Counted from the first letter of the stretch, positions 16,691 through 26,042 are shown. The stretch is 36,861 nucleotides of DNA from Prolixibacteraceae bacterium (GCA_016931385.1 JAFGEV010000109.1:1-36861); one strand, 5' to 3'. Translations and numbers: made by a program. Notes: a model not told the origin generated them from the sequence alone.

Positions 16691-16910
16691 TTAGTTACAC
16701 GGAGGACCACTCAGAAGGCACAGAGGGACACGGAGAGGTTTGTTAAAAGGAGAACCGCAAAGAATGTGGAGGGCCACGGAGATTTTTTGAGGGGTGTTAC
16801 AGGTAGAAATGCAGTAAAACAGAGTCTGAATTTTTTGTGTGTTTTCGGTTTTACAGGGAATTTCTCCGTGGTTCTCTGTGCCTGCCCGGTAGTCCTCTGT
16901 GTTATGTTTT
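16691..16910. repeat. Intergenic repeat, copy 2 (CACGGAGG/CTCCGTGG family)
   Basis: This shares its first 15 bases with copy 1 (15497) and the block CTCCGTGGTTCTC (16864-16876 versus 15602-15614). Left words CACGGAGG, CACAGAGG and GGCCACGGAGA face right-hand complements TCTCCGTGG and GTCCTCTGTG, so it too is a long imperfect hairpin. It fills most of the 365-nt gap between the AbiEii module and the symporter gene. Together the copies bracket that module in the same orientation. Confidence 0.7.
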
Positions 16911-16985
16911 AAAAAATTACTACATTGGCAAAAATACAAATGAAAAACCTGAATTTTTTTGTGAAACTTGCCTTAATCATTTGCT

Positions 16986-18788
16986 ATGCATTTAACCACA
17001 GTCGATTGGATTATCATTTTTGTTTATCTCATCATCAGCCTTGGCATTGGCATTTACATGTCGAAACGGGCCGGCCGCAGCACTGACGATTTCTTTTTAA
17101 GTGGCCGAAAACTGCCCTGGTACATTGCCGGTACCAGCATGGTGGCCACAACCTTTGCTGCCGACACTCCATTGGCCGTAACTGAATTGGTTGCACAAAA
17201 CGGCATTGCCGGAAACTGGCTTTGGTGGAACATGTTGTTGGGTGGTATGCTCACGGTATTCTTTTTTGCACGGTTGTGGCGCAGGGCCGATATCATGACC
17301 GACGCCGAATTTGTGAAGATTCGTTATTCGGGCCCCGAAGCCCGTTTTCTCAGGGGTTTTCGTGCCGTGTATATCGGTATTTTTATGAACGCCGTTGTTA
17401 TGGCATGGGTAAACCTGGCCATGGTTAAAATCCTGAAAGTAATGTTCCCCGATTTGCAATTGATGGGTCATTCAGAATTCAATCTTTTGGGATTGACATT
17501 TAGCGCCCACCTTGTAATCGTAGGTTTTATGATGTTGTTTGTAGCCATCTATTCATCGCTTTCGGGGCTTTGGGGCGTATCACTTACCGATACCTTCCAG
17601 TTTATTATGGCTATGGGAGGCAGCATTGTGCTGGCTGTTTTTGCCATTCGTCATGTTGATGGCATAGGTGAGTTAAAAAGCAATTTATCAAACACCCCCT
17701 GGGTATTCGATTTTATTCCTTCAGTCGAAGGCAATTCAACTTCAGTATCCGTAACAGGTTTGCTGAAAATGGGTGTGATGGCTTTTGTTGCATACCTTGG
17801 AGTGCAGTGGTGGGCGAGCTGGTACCCGGGGGCTGAACCAGGTGGTGGCGGATACGTGGCCCAGCGAATGATGTCGGCTAAAGATGAAAAGAACTCTCTG
17901 CTGGCTACCCTATGGTTTCAGGTGGCGCATTATGCAGTGCGGCCATGGCCGTGGATTGTGGTTGCTTTGTGTGCGTTGGTACTTTACCCGATGGAGGCCG
18001 ATAAAGGTGCCACTTATGTGATGATGATACGTGACCTGATGCCGGCCGGGTTGCTGGGACTTTTACTGGCCGCATTTCTGGCTGCTTACATGTCGACCAT
18101 TGCATCGCAAACAGTATGGGGTACCTCGTACATTGTAAATGACCTGTTCAGGCCTTTCATTAAAAGGAATTCTTCAGAAAAGTACTACGTGTTGGTTTCG
18201 AGGATAACAACTTTTTTATTGATTATCTTTTCCTTGATAATTACCACTCAGTTCGAGAAGATCAGCGATGCCTGGAAATTTATTCTTGCCTGTAGCGGTG
18301 GCATTGGTTTGGTGCTCATCCTGCGTTGGTTTTGGTGGCGCATTAATGCATGGAGTGAGCTGGCCGCGATGATAGCCCCATATTTCGTTTATCCGTTACT
18401 GTATTTTAAATATCACCTCGATTTCGAAACCAGCCTTATTATTATCGTTGCCTGGTCGACCATGGTTTGGATTGTTGTTACTTTTTTAACAAGGCCTACA
18501 CAAAAAGACACCCTGCTTGCTTTTTACCGGAAAGTACATCCCGGCGGGGCTGGTTGGAAAAATATTGCCAGCGAATTGCCCGGTGTAAAAGGCGACTCGG
18601 GTTATGCAAGGTTGTTTGCAAACTGGATATTAGGTTGTTTTCTTGTAATACTGGCCTTGTTTGGTACGGGGAAAATTATTCTTGGTGAAACCATGAGGGG
18701 GTTGATTTATTTTGCTTTGGCATTGGTTGCTGCATGGCTGATATTCCGCAATATGTCTAAAACGGGATGGAAGAAAATTACGGATTGA
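16986..18788 (+). CDS. Sodium:solute symporter family protein (SSS)
   Basis: Inner-membrane Na+-coupled transporter of 600 aa in the SSS/SLC5 family (PF00474), with about 13-14 hydrophobic helices. Helix 1 (DWIIIFVYLIISLGIGIYMS) is followed by the family loop RSTDDFFLSGRKLPWYIAGTSMVATTFAADTPL, where the run of small and hydroxyl residues lines the sodium and substrate site. The stretch AAFLAAYMSTIASQTVWGTSYIVNDL is the helix 8-like sodium-site motif. Substrates in this family range from sugars and sialic acid to proline and organic acids; none can be chosen here. No catabolic gene adjoins it, and both flanks are repeats. Confidence 0.9.
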   Translation: MHLTTVDWIIIFVYLIISLGIGIYMSKRAGRSTDDFFLSGRKLPWYIAGTSMVATTFAADTPLAVTELVAQNGIAGNWLWWNMLLGGMLTVFFFARLWRRADIMTDAEFVKIRYSGPEARFLRGFRAVYIGIFMNAVVMAWVNLAMVKILKVMFPDLQLMGHSEFNLLGLTFSAHLVIVGFMMLFVAIYSSLSGLWGVSLTDTFQFIMAMGGSIVLAVFAIRHVDGIGELKSNLSNTPWVFDFIPSVEGNSTSVSVTGLLKMGVMAFVAYLGVQWWASWYPGAEPGGGGYVAQRMMSAKDEKNSLLATLWFQVAHYAVRPWPWIVVALCALVLYPMEADKGATYVMMIRDLMPAGLLGLLLAAFLAAYMSTIASQTVWGTSYIVNDLFRPFIKRNSSEKYYVLVSRITTFLLIIFSLIITTQFEKISDAWKFILACSGGIGLVLILRWFWWRINAWSELAAMIAPYFVYPLLYFKYHLDFETSLIIIVAWSTMVWIVVTFLTRPTQKDTLLAFYRKVHPGGAGWKNIASELPGVKGDSGYARLFANWILGCFLVILALFGTGKIILGETMRGLIYFALALVAAWLIFRNMSKTGWKKITD

Positions 18789-19309
18789 TATAACCATATT
18801 TCACAAAGACATACACACAGCCCCAACCTTTTTTTTTCTTCAACCTTCGTGGCTGTTGGTGTCCCCATATCCTAAATTGGTTAACCTCATTTAAGCTAAC
18901 TGTTTAATATACGTTCACAAAAATTCATAAGCAGTAGTGGAGTGTCTTTGTGCAACTTTGTGTTTTAGTGCCTTAGTGGCTATAAAGGTTTTAATTTTTC
19001 AGATTATAATGATAATTAAAGGTCGGGTTCCTTTATTTAAGATTTGTTTTAGTGGCCGATACAGCGGGTTGGTTTTTAACTGCGCTGACAGATCGGCCTT
19101 GCGGGATTTGACTTTCGATAACACAGGGCTGCTCAGCCATCCGGCTGATTACCCTGTGCTGTTAGCTTACGCCCCTTTGGGGCTGGGGGTTCAGCCAATA
19201 TGTTGTTTCAATCGTTTAAAGAACGTCTGATTACTTGAAGCAAATCTCTCTTCTCTTTTTTAAAGGCGTATGGAATTTTCCAATTCCTTGCAAACAAAAA
19301 TCGCCCTTT
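18789..19309. repeat. Repeat-bearing spacer (521 nt) with REP-like hairpins
   Basis: No gene seen. At 18818-18830 is CAGCCCCAACCTT and at 18841-18850 CAACCTTCGT, words that recur in the palindromic units near 22151-22313. A strong hairpin spans 19122-19158: CACAGGG pairs with CCCTGTG, and inside it CAGCC pairs with GGCTG around ATCC. A second small hairpin, GCCCC-TTT-GGGGC, is at 19171-19183. The pair resembles REP-type sequences. Confidence 0.55.
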
Positions 19310-19900
19310 TCAGGGGATCAAATCCCATTGTTCCCCGGTCGATTGGATTATAAAACGCAATATGCCATTTTCCTTGTTGAAGTAAACACGGCCGATATTG
19401 GCAGTTGACAGTTCGAGGTTCCTGATTTCGATTACCTCGTTGTAAGTAATCGTTCCAACGGTTAACGAAGAATGATAGATGAGGTGTTCCATTTCATGGA
19501 TATAAGGCAGCTCGTTGATGAAATCGAACTCAAAATTAAACCCCCTGACATTGTAATAAAAGTATTGCATGTCGGAAACATCCGATTGCTCCATTTTCAG
19601 AAAAGTGTAGGGAACGTTATTCTTGGAATCGGTTGCAATTGCTTCAACAGAGTTAAGGCATGCACAGATATTGTACATGTCCTGGCATTCAAAGGTATAG
19701 GGTTCTGAAAATTTTACTTCAGAAATAAAAATCAAAAATTTTTCCGATAGTTCATTTTCAAAAACAATGGTGTCGGCAACAGGGTAGGTGAATTCAGAAA
19801 GATCACCAGGGTCAAAAGCCGGACAAGTTTTTTCTGTTTTGCAGCCGTTAAAAATTGTCAGCATTAACCCAACAAACAAAATGGAAATCGAAGGTTTCAT
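19310..19900 (-). CDS. Hypothetical lipoprotein
   Basis: A 196-aa protein I do not recognise. The N terminus is a lipoprotein signal with Cys20 in TIFNGC, followed by a short acidic linker. After that it is a soluble, aromatic-rich protein with three further clustered cysteines (ECQDMYNICACL), which could form a disulfide or bind a metal. The C terminus (GRVYFNKENGILRFIIQSTGEQWDLIP) looks like the last strands of a beta-rich domain often seen in Bacteroidetes lipoproteins. It is transcribed alone and lies between two gene-free spacers. Confidence 0.7.
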   Translation of the reverse strand: MKPSISILFVGLMLTIFNGCKTEKTCPAFDPGDLSEFTYPVADTIVFENELSEKFLIFISEVKFSEPYTFECQDMYNICACLNSVEAIATDSKNNVPYTFLKMEQSDVSDMQYFYYNVRGFNFEFDFINELPYIHEMEHLIYHSSLTVGTITYNEVIEIRNLELSTANIGRVYFNKENGILRFIIQSTGEQWDLIP

Positions 19901-20122
19901 GTAGTGCTTTTTTGAATGTTAGGTAAAGTTAGGGTATTTTATAATTGATTGGATGAATCAGGATGGAAGAATACCGTATTTTCTTCTTTCAATCATTTAT
20001 GGCTGTTAGGTTTGAGTGAAGGCTTTAATCTTACTTTTTGAAATCGGGTACATTGTTTCTGGGTTGTGTGACAATTTGTTGCAAAGGCCTAAAATTCATT
20101 GGAGTTTTGGTTTGATTTGGAT

Positions 20123-20293
20123 ATGTTTGTAAAAAAAGAAATCATAAAAAAAGCTGAAGATTTAACAATTGATGTTGATTATGATGATGTGTTATTTGTT
20201 GCATTGGCTTTATATTTGAATTGAAATCTTTTATACGGAGACAAAAAACTGATAAAACACATTTCTAAAAAAAGGTTTTTAAAAAGTTACTAA
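20123..20293 (+). pseudogene. Remnant of a PIN-domain toxin gene with an in-frame stop
   Basis: From the ATG at 20123 the frame reads a short basic start, then IDVDYDDVLFVALALYLN, a TGA at 20222-20224, and in the same frame NLLYGDKKLIKHISKK to a TAA at 20291-20293. This is the C-terminal pattern of VapC-like PIN nucleases (D-x-D-D-x-x-F-x-A-L-A-L...GDKKL). The N-terminal half with the first active-site aspartate is missing and one stop interrupts the rest, so it is a decayed fragment. TGA is a normal stop for other genes here. The remainder of the 19901-20332 spacer shows nothing else I can support. Confidence 0.6.
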
Positions 20294-20332
20294 CTTATAG
20301 AAAATTAAACGACATAATTAGAAAATGATACC

Positions 20333-21907
20333 ATGAAACTTCATCCTGCATTTCTTCTGATAGTTATGGCTTTTGCCTGTGCAAGTGAAAAGCCACAACC
20401 CCAACCGGCCATCATTCCACAACCCTTGCAAATGGAAGCTACGCCTGGATTTTATAGGCTTAATGAAAAAACCCGGATAAATTACGATACCGGATTGGAG
20501 AACGAAGCCGGTTTGCTGGTGAAATACATTGCCTTTAAAACAGGCTTAAAGCTGGAAATGATCCCTGACCGAAACCAGCAAAATGTTATCAGGCTGGAGC
20601 TTTCTGATTTGGTTGATACGCCCGAAGGTTACATCCTGCAGGTTGAAGGCCATGAAATATGGATCAAAGCACAAACAACTGCCGGTATATTTTACGGTAT
20701 CCAGTCGTTAAGGCAGTTAATACCTTTTCAGAAAGGCGAAACTGTGAAAATTCCAGCAGTGAAAATTTCCGATGAACCTCGTTTCCCATACAGGGGCATG
20801 CACCTCGATGTTTGCCGACACTTCTTCGATGTAGATTTTATAAAAAAAATGCTCGATGCCATGGCGGCCCATAAACTCAACCGTTTTCACTGGCATCTTA
20901 CCGAAGACCAGGGATGGCGTATTGAAATAAAAAAATATCCCGAGTTGACCCGGATTGGTGCCTGGCGAAACAGCACGCTTATTGGCCACGCAAGTGACCG
21001 TCCCGAGAAATTCGACACAATCCGTTATGGCGGGTATTACACGCAGGAGCAGATAAAAGAAATCGTGGAATATGCCGCTGAAAGGCACATCACCGTAATT
21101 CCGGAAATTGAGATGCCCGGACATGCTCAGGCTGCGCTGGCTTCCTATCCGTGGCTGGGATGTTTCGATCAAAAAGTTGAGGTTTGGAACAAATGGGGTG
21201 TTTCTGAAAATGTGTATTGTGCCGGTAAGGAGAGTACGTTCGATTTTCTGGAGAATGTACTTAGCGAAGTGGCTGATCTTTTCCCCGGAGAATACATCCA
21301 CATTGGTGGCGACGAGTGCCCAAAAGCCAATTGGGAAAAATGCCCGCATTGTCAGTCTCGGATAAAAAATGAAAGACTGGAAAATGAACACGAACTCCAA
21401 AGTTACTTTATCCAGCGCATCGAAAGATTCCTTAATTCGAAAGGCAAACGCATCATTGGCTGGGACGAGATACTCGAGGGCGGGCTGGCTCCGAATGCAA
21501 CCGTTATGTCGTGGCGTGGCGAAGAAGGCGGCATAGCTGCTGCCCGGCAGCAACATGATGTTATTATGACACCCAATGACATTTGTTATTTCGACCACTA
21601 CCAGGCAGGCCCCGAAGGGGAACCACTGGCCATAGGCGGAATGACTACAGTGGAAGATGTTTATGGTTATGAACCTGTTCCTGAAGTATTGAATCAATCT
21701 GAACAGAAGTATATACTAGGCACGCAGGCCAATGTGTGGACTGAATACATTCCAACACCCGAACATGCCGAATATATGATATTCCCGCGGTTGTGTGCGA
21801 TGGCAGAAGTTTGCTGGACAGCTAATGAAAAAAAGGAGTATTCTGATTTTATGAAAAGGTTGAAAGCACATGAAACAATACTTGACTTGCTGGGATTAAA
21901 TCAGTGA
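20333..21907 (+). CDS. GH20 family beta-N-acetylhexosaminidase
   Basis: Predicted exo-beta-N-acetylhexosaminidase (EC 3.2.1.52) of 524 aa, removing terminal GlcNAc or GalNAc by substrate-assisted catalysis. A signal peptide with a possible lipobox AFAC (Cys16) suggests a lipoprotein. The GH20b domain spans about 24-145 (ending ISDEPRFPYRGMHLDVCRHF) and the catalytic barrel about 150-490. Barrel marks are NRFHWHLTEDQGWRIEIKKYPELT, IEMPGHAQAALASYPWLGC and the catalytic Asp327-Glu328 in HIGGDECPK. The domain order and length are those of Bacteroidetes GH20 enzymes. It has no operon partners, but the fucosidase elsewhere in the window would act on similar host or algal glycans. Confidence 0.95.
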   Translation: MKLHPAFLLIVMAFACASEKPQPQPAIIPQPLQMEATPGFYRLNEKTRINYDTGLENEAGLLVKYIAFKTGLKLEMIPDRNQQNVIRLELSDLVDTPEGYILQVEGHEIWIKAQTTAGIFYGIQSLRQLIPFQKGETVKIPAVKISDEPRFPYRGMHLDVCRHFFDVDFIKKMLDAMAAHKLNRFHWHLTEDQGWRIEIKKYPELTRIGAWRNSTLIGHASDRPEKFDTIRYGGYYTQEQIKEIVEYAAERHITVIPEIEMPGHAQAALASYPWLGCFDQKVEVWNKWGVSENVYCAGKESTFDFLENVLSEVADLFPGEYIHIGGDECPKANWEKCPHCQSRIKNERLENEHELQSYFIQRIERFLNSKGKRIIGWDEILEGGLAPNATVMSWRGEEGGIAAARQQHDVIMTPNDICYFDHYQAGPEGEPLAIGGMTTVEDVYGYEPVPEVLNQSEQKYILGTQANVWTEYIPTPEHAEYMIFPRLCAMAEVCWTANEKKEYSDFMKRLKAHETILDLLGLNQ

Positions 21908-22020
21908 GACTGTGATTTCAGAAACGAAGTGAACTGGAATTACAAAGTCGAACTGATCCCGAGCTTTTGTCGAGGGATCTATGTGTTTTATTAGCTCCGC
22001 TGATCTCGCAAGCTCGATTC

Positions 22021-22118
22021 CCAGCCCCTTCCGCGAGCGCTGAAGCTACTCAGCGGAGGCGCTGGGGCGATTAAACGAATAATCCTTATTGATACCCCGT
22101 CTGTTCTGTAGCGGGGTA
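22021..22118. repeat. Two GC-rich hairpins downstream of the GH20 gene
   Basis: In 22021-22068 CCAGC closes on GCTGG and CGCTGA (22038-22043) pairs with TCAGCG (22050-22055). At 22093-22118 TACCCCG pairs with CGGGGTA. No T-run follows either one, so they are likely repeats rather than terminators. Confidence 0.45.
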
Positions 22119-22150
22119 ATTCATTTACAGGGCAATGGAATAACATGAAA

Positions 22151-22313
22151 AACCTTCGTAGCCCGTTGGTGTAATACAGCCCCAACCTTATTTTATTAGG
22201 GCAACCTTCGTAACCCCTGGCAAACTACCTGCCCCAACCTTATTTAAACCATCAACCCCGTTTGGTGGCAAAATAAGGTTGGTTGTGAGCGGGTGTACTT
22301 TGTTACGAAGGTT
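22151..22313. repeat. Three-copy palindromic unit (AACCTTCGTA...CCAACCTTATTT)
   Basis: A 43-nt unit has the word AACCTTCGTA and, 31 nt later, CCAACCTTATTT. Copies start at 22151 and 22203 in the plus direction, and an inverted copy runs from 22313 back to 22271. The second and third copies form nested inverted repeats: 22203-22214 with 22302-22313, and 22234-22245 with 22271-22282, each 12 bp and perfect, with 19-nt spacing on both sides. The constant spacing points to a defined element. This is the main content of the 586-nt gap after the GH20 gene. Confidence 0.65.
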
Positions 22314-22462
22314 TAAAATCGGAAATAAGGTTTGTTGCTGTATCTTAATTATTTCGCTCATTCACAAATAAAGCCTTAGTGCTTTTTTAGGATGTGAAAT
22401 TTTGGGACGTGAGATTTTTAATCTCACGATAGGGCGAATGCAATTTGCCTGTCCCGTTTTTT

Positions 22463-22481
22463 GGGCGAAAACAATTCGCCC
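22463..22481. repeat. Perfect 7-bp hairpin beside the CotH gene end
   Basis: GGGCGAA pairs with TTCGCCC around AACAA. It lies 13 nt beyond the stop of the minus-strand CotH gene. On that strand an A-run, not a T-run, follows, so it is not a classic terminator, although it may still stabilise the mRNA end. Confidence 0.4.
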
Positions 22482-22493
22482 CACCCAATAAAG

Positions 22494-25400
22494 TTAATTA
22501 TTGATTTTGAAAACCTTTGTTGTATATTCATTGCTCGACGTTGAAACCCTTAAAAAATAAATACCTTCCCGTAAGTTTTCCATCGGGAGTTTAACAGTTT
22601 TCAACCCGGCTTTTGCTTTTTCAACCGAACTGTTTTTTACAAGGTTCCCCATCATATCGTACAAGTTTATTTCACAATTGTAGTCATCGATATCCAGGAA
22701 CAGGTCAATGTTCAATATGTCGGTTGCCGGTATAGGATAAACTTTAACATCGAAATTGCTTTTGGCCAGAACAGGGGCTGAAACAATAACTTCCTCACAG
22801 TACTGATAAGCTGTTCCGGGGGAACCACCGATACAACCCCTGAACCAGGCACCCGGTTGGTCGGGATCGGCGCCAGGGGTTCTTAATTCGAGAGTGCGCC
22901 CATTATCATCGTTGCTTAATGCCCACGGATAATGATCGGAATAATGTACCGAAGCAACCGACTCACCTGTTTTTTTGTAAAAATTTATTTCATCTTCAGG
23001 TGATCCAAGTCCAAATGACATTTCTTTTGGATATACCATAACCCCCGGATATTTACTTTTGAATTTGTCTTTTTCATTGGTAATTATAATACGCTGACCC
23101 GAAGCAAGGATAACATCTTCGTTTAAAACAAAAACGTGTCCGGGATCATCATCGGTCAGGTACCAGTCTTTAAGGTTGACATCAACGGGGCCAAAATTGC
23201 AGATTTCAATCCAGTCAGGATTATCGAGTCCTTTTCCGGGTTTATAGTTAAACTCGCTAATGGCCACACCTTCATATTCATTAATCGATTCTTTAAAATG
23301 AGCAGTAAAATTCAAGTTTGTTCCGGTAAGTTCACCTATCTGAAAAGCACTGTATATATCATCAATAAAGCGATTGTCGACCCATTCCGAAAAAGCATAT
23401 CCGGGGTTTGGTACAGCAATAATTTCAATTGGAACATCGGAAAAATAAATTCCTTCCCATGGATAAACCGACGGAGTTATTGTGCTAATCCGGATGCTAC
23501 CTGCCCCGGGGGGTTCTATATCAAGCGTAACCCTTACCTGGTGAGACAAGTCATAATGTGACTGTAAGTGTTTTCTGACATTCGGCCCCCTTTTTTCAAG
23601 TTCACTGCGGAAAGTATTGTGATTGTTGGTGAACCGGGTGAGTTGTGATGTAATGTTTGAAGTCCCCCATTTTTCATATTCACCGTCCATCTCAGGATAA
23701 ATCTCGTTGAACATCTCGTTTTCAAGCGGCCCGATTACAGAAAAGTGATAACTGGTATTCATTAAATCGGCAAACCGATTGATGAAATATGCTTTATATT
23801 CGTCATTTTGCATCATGTTGTACCAGTAACCGGTATAGTAATCCCATTGCCCATGTTCGAGCATAAATTGAATGTGGTCAAATGTTGAAGTTGTCCAGCC
23901 ATTGGGATTCAGACCCCATTCAAGGTCGTTAATGGCCCATTGCCACCGGTACCCAGTGCTCTGGCACCTGAAGACTTTGATATTGTTATAAGGCCAGTCG
24001 TTGTTGGCAACCCACGATTCGGCAATAATGTAGTCGGTATAATTTCTGAATTCAAAAAACTTGTCAACCTCATTCAGGTAATTTTCCGATTGGATATCAA
24101 GTTCCTGAAACCGGTTAAAATCTTCAATATATGGCTCGATTGATCCTCGCAGTGCTTCGAGTTGCTGGCCTTTAAAATAGCTAACCCCTAAGAAGTCGAG
24201 CGAGTCGATATTCATTCCGTAATTGTCTTCAAGGAAGTCGTCGTTAATTTTTTCGCGTAATTCATAAACTCCAAAGTATTCACCATTAATAAAAGCAACA
24301 ATGGGTTGGTAAGCCGAGTAATATGTATAGGTATTACGTCCAAGGGCAGTAACTTCCAAGCCATCTTTATAGGGCAGGGTCAGATACTGGTTGCTGCCAT
24401 TTCTCACATAAAACGAAGGGTAATTATCCCTGTTTGGCCGCCGGTGCATGAGTTTATATTTCAGGTCGCCATCGCCAAGGCTTCGGTTGCCGGGTTCAAT
24501 CCTGAAAGAATGTTGCGGGTGCGAACGGCTTCCTCCTGCACCACCGTCAACCTGCATACCTGCGTTTTGTCCAAAAGCCAGCAGTTTATCTTTTTCAAAA
24601 TATTCAACATATGCCGGAATGTCCCAGGTTTCGTTGTAATTGGTAAAAATTCCAGAAGGGCCGAAAATGTCATCGGGTTTTGCTGATACCGATAAAACCG
24701 GAAGTGAAAATTCCTCGTTTATAAGATAAGTGGCAACGGCTGTTTCACCAGGTAATTTCTCATCTGAAAAACAGCGCGCTTTAAGGCACATGGTTTTGTT
24801 AATTCTGACAGGGGATAAATATCGGGATGAAGCAGATGTTGGTTCACTGCCGTCGGTTGTGTACCTGACAATGGAATTGGACTCGTTTGTTGTGATTGAA
24901 ACATTTAACGATGAATTGTAAAAACCTGGTTCGAAGTTAAACGTGGGTTTGGCGGTGTAACCATGGGTGAATGCCTCAGTAGTGTTGTTGCTTGAACCGG
25001 GTGTTGCATCTGTAAAAATTCCGGTTGTGCCGGCGCCATCGCTAATCCTCCCTATTGATTGGTTAACAAACAATCGAGGTATGTTTAGTGTGTCGATAAT
25101 TACGGAATCACGTGAAAGAAATATTTCTTCACCTTCAGCAGAAATTTTGAAATTGGAGTGCAGTTGCGTGGTTGCATTACCGTTAAACCAACCAGGCGTT
25201 GGCTGGAAGTATGATTTTCCTTCGGTGAGGGCAAACGAAAGAAAGGGAATAAGGCTTAAATCTGAGGAGCTAGTGCTGGTGTTGTGAACTTCGATTGCCA
25301 GTACATTTTCTCCTTCAATAAGGATAGAATTCAGTTTTTCTGAATCGATTTCAAAAGCTGCTGGTGTTCCCCCTGTGTATAATACTGCTTCGTGATTGCC

Positions 25401-26042
25401 GTTTGAAAACGAGTTCCAATTAGGGTTATCATTCATATTGGCACGCGCAATAATTTCACCATTCAGGTAAGCAATAAAACCATCGTCGTAATCGACATGT
25501 AAAATTGCACCGGTTATGGTTGATTTGTCGGGTATAAAAAATGTTTTCCGAATGTAAACCGAAATTGTTCCTGTGGGGACGTTTGTCTGGTCGTCGCCAT
25601 CACCATAACCGAAACCGGCTTTGTCCCTGTTCCAATGTGAATCGTTGAATTCAGGCGAAGCCCAGTTTGAAGGCATAGCCGAGGTTGGAACCATATATGA
25701 AAAAATCTCATCGGGTAGTACTGCGCTTTCCCAGTGTTGGGTTGCCCCAAGCACTTTACGGTTTTTGCCCGATGCATGTATCAGCAAAAACTTACGGGCA
25801 GGAATCGTTGTGTTCCCAAACTCCCATTTTGTGAGGTTTTTCGGATTGTCGCTTAGCGCCCATCCCGAAAGGTTCACATCTGAATTGGCCGTGTTATAAA
25901 GTTCAATCCAGTCATGATACTCTCCATCTTCATCGGCCACCTGAGTGTAGTTTCTGTTCGATGCTTCGTTAATAACAACCTGGGCATTTAACGAAAAAAC
26001 AACAGAAAGAATCAATAATGTAAAAGCTGATTTCAGCATCAT
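22494..26042 (-). CDS. CotH-like protein with lamin-tail and chitobiase-type domains, T9SS-secreted
   Basis: Very large exported protein (1182 aa). A signal peptide (about 1-20) precedes a lamin-tail domain (about 21-110, VINEASNRNY...DWIELYN), a beta-sandwich region (110-290), a CHB_HEX_C_1-like domain (about 365-435, VRYTTDGSEPT), and a CotH kinase-fold domain (about 460-800; marks MQVDGGAGGSRSHPQHSFRI, GVYELREKINDDFL and WQWAINDLEWGLN). A second lamin-tail domain (about 925-1030, ISEFNYKPGKGLDNPDWIEI) and a type A T9SS sorting domain (about 1100-1182, VYPIPATDILNID...EGIYFLRV) follow. CotH of Bacillus phosphorylates coat proteins, so a surface protein kinase or a structural role is possible; kinase activity is not shown by the sequence. 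It is transcribed alone. Confidence 0.85.
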   Translation of the reverse strand: MMLKSAFTLLILSVVFSLNAQVVINEASNRNYTQVADEDGEYHDWIELYNTANSDVNLSGWALSDNPKNLTKWEFGNTTIPARKFLLIHASGKNRKVLGATQHWESAVLPDEIFSYMVPTSAMPSNWASPEFNDSHWNRDKAGFGYGDGDDQTNVPTGTISVYIRKTFFIPDKSTITGAILHVDYDDGFIAYLNGEIIARANMNDNPNWNSFSNGNHEAVLYTGGTPAAFEIDSEKLNSILIEGENVLAIEVHNTSTSSSDLSLIPFLSFALTEGKSYFQPTPGWFNGNATTQLHSNFKISAEGEEIFLSRDSVIIDTLNIPRLFVNQSIGRISDGAGTTGIFTDATPGSSNNTTEAFTHGYTAKPTFNFEPGFYNSSLNVSITTNESNSIVRYTTDGSEPTSASSRYLSPVRINKTMCLKARCFSDEKLPGETAVATYLINEEFSLPVLSVSAKPDDIFGPSGIFTNYNETWDIPAYVEYFEKDKLLAFGQNAGMQVDGGAGGSRSHPQHSFRIEPGNRSLGDGDLKYKLMHRRPNRDNYPSFYVRNGSNQYLTLPYKDGLEVTALGRNTYTYYSAYQPIVAFINGEYFGVYELREKINDDFLEDNYGMNIDSLDFLGVSYFKGQQLEALRGSIEPYIEDFNRFQELDIQSENYLNEVDKFFEFRNYTDYIIAESWVANNDWPYNNIKVFRCQSTGYRWQWAINDLEWGLNPNGWTTSTFDHIQFMLEHGQWDYYTGYWYNMMQNDEYKAYFINRFADLMNTSYHFSVIGPLENEMFNEIYPEMDGEYEKWGTSNITSQLTRFTNNHNTFRSELEKRGPNVRKHLQSHYDLSHQVRVTLDIEPPGAGSIRISTITPSVYPWEGIYFSDVPIEIIAVPNPGYAFSEWVDNRFIDDIYSAFQIGELTGTNLNFTAHFKESINEYEGVAISEFNYKPGKGLDNPDWIEICNFGPVDVNLKDWYLTDDDPGHVFVLNEDVILASGQRIIITNEKDKFKSKYPGVMVYPKEMSFGLGSPEDEINFYKKTGESVASVHYSDHYPWALSNDDNGRTLELRTPGADPDQPGAWFRGCIGGSPGTAYQYCEEVIVSAPVLAKSNFDVKVYPIPATDILNIDLFLDIDDYNCEINLYDMMGNLVKNSSVEKAKAGLKTVKLPMENLREGIYFLRVSTSSNEYTTKVFKINN

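Noticed and set aside
20222-20224. TGA as a recoded sense codon in the PIN-like frame
   Set aside because: TGA ends several intact genes here, such as the MNT gene and lipA, and the PIN frame also lacks its N-terminal half.
20717-21697. A 326-codon minus-strand ORF inside the GH20 gene
   Set aside because: The opposite strand encodes a complete GH20 enzyme with catalytic residues; the antisense frame has no recognisable motif.
22463-22481. Intrinsic terminator for the CotH gene
   Set aside because: On the gene's strand the hairpin is followed by A residues, not T residues.
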